From contig DYIS01000206.1 in the NCBI GenBank assembly GCA_020723545.1, forward strand, positions 1 to 5,037: a stretch of DNA of 5,037 nt, read 5' to 3'. The translations under genes and the position numbers were made by a program. Numbering within the stretch: the stretch's first letter is position 1; every line of letters begins with the position of its first letter. Shown here piece after piece: positions 1-5,009 of this stretch. The notes beneath the pieces were generated by a model. It was not told the origin of the DNA, ran no database searches, and saw only the letters and a program-made list of their open reading frames with translations. The stretch is from Ktedonobacter racemifer (lineage in GTDB: Bacteria > Chloroflexota > DTOL01 > JACQYG01).

Positions 1-1
1 C

Positions 2-139
2 AGCCTGGATCCTGTCCTGCTGCACATCGGTCACTTAGAAGTATGTTGGTACGGAGTGATGATCGCCCTGGTCATTGCCCTACCCTTGACCTATCATCTA
101 ACGCGGCGTCGCGCCGTCCAAATAGTTGAAGGAGAGTGA
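2..139 (+). pseudogene. lgt: Truncated N-terminal remnant of prolipoprotein diacylglyceryl transferase (Lgt), partial at the left edge
   Basis: Reading from base 2 gives 45 codons before a TGA at 137-139. The peptide begins S-L-D-P-V-L-L-H-I-G and continues L-E-V-C-W-Y-G-V-M-I-A-L. This is the typical start of Lgt (xPVLxxIGPLxxRWYGLMIAL), the membrane enzyme that attaches diacylglycerol to the lipobox cysteine of prolipoproteins. It then gives one hydrophobic segment and the basic T-R-R-R-A. Full-length Lgt is about 250-300 residues with seven membrane helices; here the frame ends after the first helix, and I find no continuation of Lgt in the other frames. The true start is probably just before the window. 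The catalytic region is absent, so it cannot be a working Lgt. It could be a decayed copy, a recombination scar, or a small membrane protein of Lgt ancestry. Its TGA is in frame with the downstream ATG at 152 and overlaps that gene's ribosome binding site, so translational coupling is possible. Identification rests on remembered family sequence. Confidence 0.6.
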
Positions 140-144
140 GGAGG
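138..144 (+). promoter_or_regulatory. Strong Shine-Dalgarno that fixes the start of the Sec-thioredoxin gene
   Basis: GAGGAGG lies 7 nt before the ATG at 152. It overlaps the TGA of the Lgt remnant. This supports the ATG at 152 over the out-of-frame ATG at 147 and the GTG at 136. Confidence 0.75.
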
Positions 145-151
145 TTATGGT

Positions 152-760
152 ATGCAGGATGGCAGGCGGCGCCTTTATATAGTGCTCCTGATTCTCATGC
201 TCGTGGGCATCGGCGCTGTGGGCCTTATTGCCGGGCGCGTCCGGCCGGCTGCTGTACCCTTGTCGGCAACCAGTACACCAGGCGAAGAGGGGTTAGGCCC
301 CTCGGCACCATCGCCGTCCACGGCGGTAGAAGGCGTCGACCCGGGGGCCAAAGCGCCAGATTTCAGCCTCAAGGACCTGGATGGGCGCACTGTAACCCTG
401 TCCCAATTCCGGGGGCAGCCGGTGATGCTTTTCTTCTGGGCCACCTGGTGAAGGTGGTGCCGAGGGATGGTTCCATCCCTCATTGAACTCCAGAAAGAGT
501 ACGGCGAGAAGGGCCTGGTAATCCTGGCCATAGACGCTGGCGATGAGGAGGTGTCCACCGTCCGCGCCTTCGTTCAGGCCAACAGGGTCAACTACCTTAA
601 CCTGATGGCCGATGCCCAGGTGATACAGGCCTACCGCCTGACCGGGCATCCCCTCAGTGTCTTCGTCACACCGCAAGGGACAATCTACAGCCTATACCTG
701 GGGGCCATGAGCAAGAAGACCTTGGAGAAGGACATCCAGGCACTCCTGGCGCAACGATAA
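152..760 (+). CDS. Membrane-anchored TlpA/thioredoxin-like selenoprotein with in-frame TGA (Sec) in a UxxC active site
   Basis: Predicted 202-residue extracytoplasmic thiol-disulfide oxidoreductase. Residues 8-29 form one membrane anchor after a basic start (R5-R7). Residues 35-62 are a Ser/Pro/Thr/Glu-rich linker. The TlpA/AhpC-TSA-type thioredoxin fold starts near residue 65 (G-A-K-A-P-D-F-S-L-K-D-L-D-G, then V-T-L-S-Q-F-R-G). The active-site strand reads F-F-W-A-T-W and is followed by TGA at 449-451 (residue 100), then R-W-C-R-G-M-V-P-S-L. The family has W-C-x-x-C-R-x-E-x-P-x-L here, so TGA replaces the first, nucleophilic Cys and the resolving Cys is C103. The cis-proline is P167 in G-H-P-L-S-V-F-V, and the frame runs without interruption to a TAA. 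A GU-loop hairpin follows the TGA (462-481). Selenocysteine is therefore the best reading; a conventional caller would give 152-451 and 467-760. A simple nonsense mutation is the alternative, but it would have had to hit this codon by chance. The Arg-Trp pair inside the motif is unusual. It probably shares a transcript with the DUF1573-like gene downstream. Confidence 0.87.
462..481 (+). promoter_or_regulatory. SECIS-like hairpin downstream of the TGA in the TlpA-like gene
   Basis: Bases 462-468 (GAGGGAT) pair perfectly with 475-481 (ATCCCTC). This gives a 7-bp stem closed by the hexaloop GGTTCC (469-474). The loop begins after 17 nt following the TGA and contains adjacent G and U residues. 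Bacterial SECIS elements lie inside the coding sequence just after the UGA, and SelB recognises a small stem-loop with G and U in the apical loop. The spacing is essentially that of the E. coli fdhF element as I remember it. The hairpin encodes residues 104-110, so it is compatible with the protein sequence. Folding was done by eye. Confidence 0.7.
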
Positions 761-792
761 GCGGAAAGGGGGTGATGGTGAGGACGCCGGGC

Positions 793-854
793 GCTCCCCC
801 ATTCCACCTGTGCCATCCGTGACCGATGGGGGAGCCTGCCTGGCCCGGGCAGGC
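793..854 (+). promoter_or_regulatory. Paired strong hairpins in the gap between the two selenoprotein genes
   Basis: The 150-nt gap between the TAA at 760 and the ATG at 911 has no credible gene but is rich in dyad symmetry. Stem 1 pairs 793-802 (GCTCCCCCAT) with 826-835 (ATGGGGGAGC), 10 bp perfect, around a 23-nt loop. A smaller near-palindrome at 813-829 (CCATC, then GT and AC, then GATGG) uses part of the same 3' arm and could compete with it. Stem 2 pairs 834-840 (GCCTGCC) with 848-854 (GGCAGGC) around a 7-nt loop and overlaps stem 1 by two bases. No U-run follows either stem, so neither is a standard intrinsic terminator. Possible roles are an attenuator, an mRNA processing or stability element, or a dispersed hairpin repeat. 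I recognise no known riboswitch. Confidence 0.55.
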
Positions 855-862
855 ATTCCACC
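800..862 (+). repeat. Direct repeat CATTCCACC flanking the intergenic hairpins
   Basis: CATTCCACC occurs at 800-808 and again at 854-862. The first copy begins inside the 5' arm of the 10-bp stem, and the second begins at the last base of the 7-bp stem. Two 9-mer copies in a 150-nt gap may mark a duplication, the edge of a small inserted hairpin element, or protein-binding half sites. The role is unknown. Confidence 0.45.
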
Positions 863-910
863 ATAGTATATCCTATTGGTGAGCGAAAAAAGGCAGGATG
901 ATGGAGAAGA

Positions 911-1579
911 ATGTCTAAGAATCACCACCCGCTGCAGGGGAGTACAGGCAAACGGGTCCATAAGAGCAAGAAACGTGAACCGTCAAAGGCATCTCGCTTG
1001 TGGCCCTATTTCGGCCTGGTCGGCGGGCTTCTTCTGGGAGCCGCCGTTTTGGTCGGTCGTGGGAACCGGACACCGTCACCAACCACCCCGTCGCCCACGC
1101 CGACAATATCTCAACCGTCCCTGCCGGTTCCGGCGGTGACCGCGATCTGGCTGGAGCCTACCATGACGCCCCGTCCCATGGCCACCCCCGTACCCCCACC
1201 CCTCGGCTATAAGCCGAGCTATGTCGGCGGCCCTCGTTTGGAGATGGAGAAGCCTGATCTGGACCTGGGGACGTTGGTCTACGAGCAGCACGTCGTTGCT
1301 ACCTGGACAGTGCGCAATGTGGGTGACGCCACCCTGACCATGCGGCCACCCGCCATCGCTAAAACGTTAGAGGGGTGCTGACCACCCCAGGTGTTCGTCG
1401 GTACGACGACATTGAGACCAGGGGAGAGCAGCTTTATCGCCGCGCCCTTTACCATGCACGAGGGGATGGGGGGGCCGCACTTGTTTGTCATCGCCATGCA
1501 TTCTAACGATCCTGTTTCGCCTACCCAGGAGGTGCGGGTCCGCTCCAACTGGATCCCACCACCTGGGGGGAAGCCGTAA
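911..1579 (+). CDS. Membrane-anchored DUF1573-like protein with in-frame TGA: Cys-Sec-Pro-Pro selenoprotein
   Basis: Predicted 222-residue protein. Residues 1-30 are polar and basic (Lys/Arg/His-rich), 31-50 are one membrane segment, and 53-100 are a Pro/Thr/Ser-rich spacer. The extracytoplasmic domain spans about 107-214. It has the DUF1573 (Ig-like beta-sandwich) pattern: P-D-L-D-L-G-T-L, then T-W-T-V-R-N-V-G-D-A-T-L-T-M, L-R-P-G-E at 168-172, S-N-D-P at 198-201 and the ending V-R-V-R-S-N-W. Between the second strand and L-R-P-G-E, DUF1573 proteins carry a conserved Cys pair (commonly C-G-C-T). Here the chain reads L-E-G-C156, then TGA at 1379-1381 (residue 157), then P-P-Q-V-F-V-G, uninterrupted to TAA. 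F-T-M-H-E-G-M-G-G-P-H at 180-190 adds two His residues that could ligate metal. ATG 911 is the only start, because an in-frame TGA lies at 899-901; GGAG at 903-906 is a rather close ribosome binding site. A SECIS-like hairpin follows the TGA. I infer a vicinal Cys-Sec redox or metal-binding centre; the reaction is unknown. Confidence 0.83.
1392..1411 (+). promoter_or_regulatory. SECIS-like hairpin with bulged U downstream of the TGA in the DUF1573-like gene
   Basis: The lower stem pairs 1392-1394 (TGT) with 1409-1411 (ACA). T1395 is bulged. The upper stem pairs 1396-1399 (CGTC) with 1405-1408 (GACG), and the apical sequence is GGTAC (1400-1404), which may close further to a GTA triloop. The loop starts after 18 nt following the TGA and holds G and U. 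A single bulged U below a short stem with a G-U loop is a recognised feature of the E. coli fdhF element bound by SelB, where the bulge is also about 14-15 nt after the UGA. An alternative register pairs 1395-1400 with 1404-1409 without the bulge. Folding was done by eye. Confidence 0.68.
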
Positions 1580-1580
1580 G

Positions 1581-1604
1581 AGACGCGGAGACACGGAGAC
1601 GCGA
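1581..1604 (+). repeat. Three tandem copies of a degenerate 8-mer (AGACRCGR)
   Basis: AGACGCGG (1581-1588), AGACACGG (1589-1596) and AGACGCGA (1597-1604) lie in tandem directly after the TAA of the DUF1573-like gene. Similar purine-rich GAGACACGGAG tracts are seen as short intergenic repeats in many environmental bacterial genomes (from memory). No coding role is visible. Confidence 0.6.
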
Positions 1605-1642
1605 AGATTCACCGCGTTACCCATTCGAGGGAATTCATAGAG

Positions 1643-3022
1643 TTGAAAACCACGCTGCTGTCTATCTCACGACCCAGTGAGGGTGGCCTGCTGCGTTTCT
1701 ACCCTCTCAGGGCGTTCTTGTACAGCCGCTTCTGGCCATCGATCTTTCAGATTGCCACTGTCCTGGGGCTGGTCTTGGTCTTGTACTTCGCCTTCTTTGG
1801 CACCATCCGCCCGGCCCGCAACTTTGCCACGGTGGTAACCTGGACGTTGTGGTGGCCGCTCTTACCCTGGAGTTTTCTCTTTCTGGGGCGAGCCTGGTGT
1901 GCTATCTGTCCGTTGGGGGCGATCGGCTCCTGGGCTCAGGAGCTGGGAGCGCGGCTGGGCCTGGCCGCGGGGCGCCAGCCTGGAGCCTGGCTGAAACGCT
2001 ACGGTGTCTGGCTCATGGTCTTCACCTTCGCCGCACTGGCCTGGGTGGACCGTACCTTTAGCATCATCGGCTCACCCAGGGCCACAGGGGTACTCCTGCT
2101 CATCCTGATGCTCGGTGCCCTGCTGATGAGCCTCCTCTACCGGCAGCGGGCCTGGTGCCGCTATCTCTGCCCATTGGGGGCCCTCTCCGGCATCTACGCC
2201 ACCACCGCTGCTGTGGAGCTACGGGCGGATGAGGCCATATGCCAGACCTGCAGGACTAAGGCCTGCTACGCCAGTTGCCCGCTCTATGAGTTCCCCCAGA
2301 CGATGGACTCCAATCGCAACTGCAATCTCTGTGGGAATTGCCTGAAGAGCTGCCAGCACGGGGCCATCGCCCTGGCACCGCGCCCACCGGGCCAGGAACT
2401 TTGGCTCTTTCGTCACTCCTTGGTAGCCGAGTCTACCCTGGCGGTGCTGATGGTAGCCCTGGTCTATTTGCAGACTATAGACATGACCCTACCCTGGGGC
2501 GATTACATGAAGGCGGTGGTGGAAAACACCCCCCTGGTAGGCTACAACGCTGCCTTCACCGCTACCTTTGGCGCGGTCATCGCCCTGGGGCTGGGAAGCT
2601 ACCTGGTGGCAGCCTGGGCCTCAGGGCGGCTGATTGGCGTAGGACTGGCCACCATCTTCGCCCGCTTTGGCTATGCCTATATTCCCCTGGCCCTTTCTGG
2701 ACACCTGGGGCACAACTTCTCGCACCTTCTTTTGGAGGGGCCAAGGGCGATCCAGACGGCGTTGAACCAGTTGGGCATCCCGATTAGCCTGGTGCCGGAG
2801 GCGCTGACGGACGCTCCCCCAGATTTCAGCACGGTGACGGTTCTGACCATCATGGTGCTGGCGATAGGCATTGGTGCTTCTGCCTACGTCCTTTGGCGTG
2901 TAGTCAAGCGAGAGGGGAGAGCGGCGATCACGGCCTGGCCGCATTTTGCCTTGCTGGGATTCTTCTCGTTGGCCTACCTGGTCATGTTCCTTTTGCCGAT
3001 GAACCCCAGGCATGGACACTAA
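1643..3022 (+). CDS. NapH/CcoG-type membrane polyferredoxin (4Fe-4S binding protein)
   Basis: A 459-residue integral membrane iron-sulfur protein, probably passing electrons between a membrane donor and an acceptor. Hydrophobic helices lie near 33-52, 66-82, 121-138, 147-166, 259-277, 303-326, 331-352, 397-420 and 434-453. The NapH/FixG-family signature W-C-x-x-(x)-C-P-L-G-A occurs twice: C86/C89 and C172/C176. Two ferredoxin-like clusters follow: C200-xx-C203-x4-C208-xxx-C212-P, then C227-xx-C230-xx-C233-xxx-C237. These could hold two [4Fe-4S] centres, the first with unusual spacing. The C-terminal membrane half has G-H-L-G-H-N-F-S-H at 353-361, three His that could bind heme or metal, and the protein ends M-N-P-R-H-G-H. 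TTG at 1643 is the only standard start between the in-frame stop at 1577-1579 and the conserved region; CGAGGG about 11 nt upstream is a weak ribosome binding site. CcoG relatives reduce Cu(II) and NapH relatives transfer electrons from quinol; which applies here cannot be told from sequence. Confidence 0.85.
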   Translation: MKTTLLSISRPSEGGLLRFYPLRAFLYSRFWPSIFQIATVLGLVLVLYFAFFGTIRPARNFATVVTWTLWWPLLPWSFLFLGRAWCAICPLGAIGSWAQELGARLGLAAGRQPGAWLKRYGVWLMVFTFAALAWVDRTFSIIGSPRATGVLLLILMLGALLMSLLYRQRAWCRYLCPLGALSGIYATTAAVELRADEAICQTCRTKACYASCPLYEFPQTMDSNRNCNLCGNCLKSCQHGAIALAPRPPGQELWLFRHSLVAESTLAVLMVALVYLQTIDMTLPWGDYMKAVVENTPLVGYNAAFTATFGAVIALGLGSYLVAAWASGRLIGVGLATIFARFGYAYIPLALSGHLGHNFSHLLLEGPRAIQTALNQLGIPISLVPEALTDAPPDFSTVTVLTIMVLAIGIGASAYVLWRVVKREGRAAITAWPHFALLGFFSLAYLVMFLLPMNPRHGH

Positions 3023-3039
3023 GAGACGAAACTGAGGAA

Positions 3040-3447
3040 ATGAAGGAAAGATACGTCCTGCTAATGCTTACTGCGCTAGGAGTGGTGCTGGCCGGATGTG
3101 GGAAGTCGGAAAAAGTGGGGAGCTTTCCAGCCTTTGTCTACACCTCGGCCACCAGTCTGGAGTCATATCGCCTGGCGGTGCGTTCGCCGGTCTTCTTAGA
3201 GAAAATGCCCTGCTATTGCGGTTGTGTGCAGTCGGCCAATCCGCCGCATCGCAACCTGAAGGAATGCTTCATCAAGCCCGACGGCCGCTTTGAGGAGCAC
3301 GGGGCCACCTGCGACCTCTGCGGCAAGATCGCCCTGGACGCTGAGGCCTGGCGCAAGGAAGGCTTACCTCTGAAAGAGGTGCGGGCACGATTGGACACCA
3401 AGTACCAGGAATACGGCAAGCCAACCGACACGCTGCCCATAGAGTAG
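3040..3447 (+). CDS. PCYCGC-motif lipoprotein
   Basis: A 135-residue predicted lipoprotein of the PCYCGC family (PF13798), whose biochemical function is unknown. Residues 1-19 form a short lipoprotein signal (M-K-E-R-Y, hydrophobic core, lipobox V-L-A-G-C) with lipidation at C20. The motif P-C-Y-C-G-C occupies 57-62. It is followed by N-L-K-E-C-F-I-K at 72-79, H87-G-A-T-C91-D-L-C94 and a helical tail E-V-R-A-R-L-D-T-K-Y. Outside the lipobox there are six Cys (58, 60, 62, 76, 91, 94), suited to metal binding or disulfide exchange (inference). Members known from Bacillus have the same order of motif, DCFIK and HGxxC. The frame is open upstream into the polyferredoxin gene, but the lipobox position fixes the start at ATG 3040, 17 nt after that gene's stop. 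All motif cysteines here are TGC or TGT, with no TGA. The two upstream Sec proteins are plausible redox partners. Confidence 0.85.
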   Translation: MKERYVLLMLTALGVVLAGCGKSEKVGSFPAFVYTSATSLESYRLAVRSPVFLEKMPCYCGCVQSANPPHRNLKECFIKPDGRFEEHGATCDLCGKIALDAEAWRKEGLPLKEVRARLDTKYQEYGKPTDTLPIE

Positions 3448-3452
3448 CAGGT

Positions 3453-3458
3453 AAGGAG
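3453..3458 (+). promoter_or_regulatory. Shine-Dalgarno supporting a GTG start at 3467
   Basis: AAGGAG lies 8 nt before the GTG at 3467. It supports this GTG, which puts the signal peptide at the N-terminus, over the downstream in-frame ATG at 3485. Confidence 0.65.
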
Positions 3459-3466
3459 AGAGACAG

Positions 3467-4405
3467 GTGAAACCGAAGATACCCATGCCGTCCTGGCGCT
3501 GGCTGGCGATCCTGGCGTCCTTCCTGACCCTGGTTGGCAGCGTGATCCCTGGCCTGGCTGCCGAAGACCTGAAGATCAAGCGCGTGAGCATTGCCATCTG
3601 GCCGGAGTACGACGACCCACGGGTGTTGGTGCAATACTCCGGCGAGTTCAGTGGAGGGCCCTTCCCCCAGCGGGTACAGCTTTATGTGCCTAAGGGGGCG
3701 GCTATAAACTCGGCCTGCGCGGTGAATCCCGACGGACAGCACACGAGCGAGGTCTGGGAGATGAAAGACACTGGCGATGGCTACGCCTTGGTGACCTATA
3801 ATCTGCCGATCCCCACCTTCCACCTGGAATTTTACTACAATCCTCTGGAAGGCACCCCTGACAAGAGTATGACCTACCTGTTCAAGGCCCCTTATGCCAT
3901 AGAGAGCCTGCAACTGGAGGTGCAACAGCCGCTCAAGGCTGGCAACTTCTCGGTTACTCCACCCACCACGTCCATCGGGACGGATGCTCAGGGTTTCAAG
4001 TACTACAACTACAGCTATAGTGACCTGGAGCGGGACAGGGTAATTGAACTCAAGATTGCTTACACCAAAAGCGATCCCAACCCTTCGGTAAAGCGCCAGG
4101 GGGCAGCATCGACAAAAGGCTCGCCCAGTGGCGGGGCAGCTAGCGACATGAACTGGGGAATGGTGATCTTGCTCATCGGCGGGGCGTTGCTCTTAGGCGT
4201 GGCCGCTTATTGGGTGGTGGATCAACGTTCTCGGCGAGACTACGGGCCTCAGCGCTACAGCCCCCCACCAGGAAAGGCGGCGCGCAAAGGGAGCGCGGAT
4301 CGTGCGGCGCCAGCAGGAGGCTTTTGCGCTAACTGCGGTCAGGCCCTGGAAGCGGGTGATCGCTTCTGCCCACGCTGTGGAACCAGGGCGAGACGGCGGG
4401 CGTAA
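3467..4405 (+). CDS. Signal peptide, extracytoplasmic beta domain, TM helix and C-terminal zinc ribbon; unknown function
   Basis: A 312-residue protein that I do not recognise as a whole. Residues 1-32 look like a signal peptide (basic start, hydrophobic 12-30, likely cleavage after A-A near 32). Residues 35-200 are rich in alternating hydrophobic and aromatic residues typical of beta strands (S-I-A-I-W-P-E-Y at 41-48, V-L-V-Q-Y-S-G-E-F at 53-61, a Tyr-rich stretch at 179-184). Residues 203-228 are a Ser/Gly/Lys linker, and 230-251 form a strong membrane helix followed by basic residues (R254, R256, R257). The tail ends in a zinc ribbon: C287-xx-C290 with C301-xx-C304. By the positive-inside rule the beta domain is outside and the zinc ribbon cytoplasmic. 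It begins 19 nt after the PCYCGC gene, so it is probably co-transcribed. The layout would suit a sensor or assembly factor that reports on the extracytoplasmic redox module, but that is inference. Confidence 0.8.
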   Translation: MKPKIPMPSWRWLAILASFLTLVGSVIPGLAAEDLKIKRVSIAIWPEYDDPRVLVQYSGEFSGGPFPQRVQLYVPKGAAINSACAVNPDGQHTSEVWEMKDTGDGYALVTYNLPIPTFHLEFYYNPLEGTPDKSMTYLFKAPYAIESLQLEVQQPLKAGNFSVTPPTTSIGTDAQGFKYYNYSYSDLERDRVIELKIAYTKSDPNPSVKRQGAASTKGSPSGGAASDMNWGMVILLIGGALLLGVAAYWVVDQRSRRDYGPQRYSPPPGKAARKGSADRAAPAGGFCANCGQALEAGDRFCPRCGTRARRRA

Positions 4406-4411
4406 ACAGAT

Positions 4412-4954
4412 ATGGCAAAAACTATAGCGAAGAAGAAGTGGAACCTCACCGGCACACTGCTGGTTCTCTTTGTCTTTGGTGCCTTGATCGCCGTGCTGAC
4501 CAGGCTGACCCTGGGGGTGATAGAGACCAGCCCAGTGAAGGACGTGAGTATCCCTGGCCGCTTGGTCGGGATGGCCCTGACTAATACAGTCACCGGCGAG
4601 GCGGCCCTGCAACAACTGGCTGAGCTGCATGGCAAGGAGGTGAGTCTGGCCAGTGGCTACATCGCCCACTACAAGAACCGGGAACGCGAGGCTATCGCCT
4701 GGGTGGGCATTACCCGCACAGTGGAGCAGGCCAGGCAACTAAGCGAAGCTATGACCCGTCGTATCAAACAAGGGAATCGCTATTTCACTAACCTGCGCAC
4801 CGAGGAGGTGGGCGATCTCCAGGTCTACCGCCTGGACGGTGCCGATGGTATGGCACACTACTATTACCAGAAGGCCAACAAGGTCATCTGGATAGGCATC
4901 GGAGGTGAGCAGCCAGAGGTGGTGACGCGCGAGGCAGTGAGGGTGACGTGGTAA
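4412..4954 (+). CDS. Single-pass membrane protein of unknown function
   Basis: A 180-residue protein with no family I can name. Residues 1-10 are basic (four Lys in K-T-I-A-K-K-K-W). Residues 12-36 form one membrane anchor with no lipobox or clear cleavage site, so the remaining ~140 residues are probably extracytoplasmic. That domain mixes helix (A-L-Q-Q-L-A-E-L-H and Q-A-R-Q-L-S-E-A-M) with short strands (V-S-L-A-S-G-Y-I-A-H-Y, K-V-I-W-I-G-I-G-G). It contains no Cys, unlike the three upstream extracytoplasmic proteins, so it is unlikely to be a thiol enzyme. A heme- or ligand-binding alpha/beta fold would be a guess. It starts 6 nt after the previous stop with no good ribosome binding site, which suggests translational coupling. 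It ends in TAA and is the last gene of the block in this window. Confidence 0.75.
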   Translation: MAKTIAKKKWNLTGTLLVLFVFGALIAVLTRLTLGVIETSPVKDVSIPGRLVGMALTNTVTGEAALQQLAELHGKEVSLASGYIAHYKNREREAIAWVGITRTVEQARQLSEAMTRRIKQGNRYFTNLRTEEVGDLQVYRLDGADGMAHYYYQKANKVIWIGIGGEQPEVVTREAVRVTW

Positions 4955-5009
4955 GGGCGATTGCAGGTTTTCGATTTGCAATTAGTACTACAACCTCATT
5001 TAGGTGAAT

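Noticed and set aside
137..139. The TGA of the Lgt stub as a third Sec codon
   Set aside because: No Cys is expected at that point, I see no good G-U-loop hairpin at the right distance, and a strong Shine-Dalgarno plus an N-terminal membrane anchor mark a new start at 152.
152..760. Annotating the TlpA-like gene as two genes (152-451 and 467-760) or as a nonsense pseudogene
   Set aside because: Both halves are in one frame and together make one complete thioredoxin fold. The TGA is on the catalytic Cys and is followed by a SECIS-like hairpin, and the ATG at 467 has no convincing Shine-Dalgarno and would remove the active site.
861..880. Possible -10 element (around CATAGTATAT) upstream of the DUF1573-like gene
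   Set aside because: No matching -35 hexamer is visible about 17 nt upstream, where the GC-rich hairpin lies, so I cannot support a promoter.
152..1579. UGA decoded as Trp or Gly (alternative genetic code)
   Set aside because: Both TGAs sit at family Cys positions, TGG is used freely for Trp in every gene, and no other TGA interrupts any gene in the window. A genome-wide check would settle it.
3272..3925. Long minus-strand open frame of 217 codons
   Set aside because: It lies opposite the PCYCGC and beta-domain genes, whose signal peptides, lipobox and motifs are clear. It shows no recognisable domain and is explained by GC-rich antisense shadowing.
4960..4982. Inverted repeat ATTGCA/TGCAAT after the last gene as a terminator
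   Set aside because: The stem has only 6 bp, is AT-rich, has an 11-nt loop and no following T-run. The same bases also form a near direct repeat (CGATTGCA and CGATTTGCA), so a terminator call is not supported.
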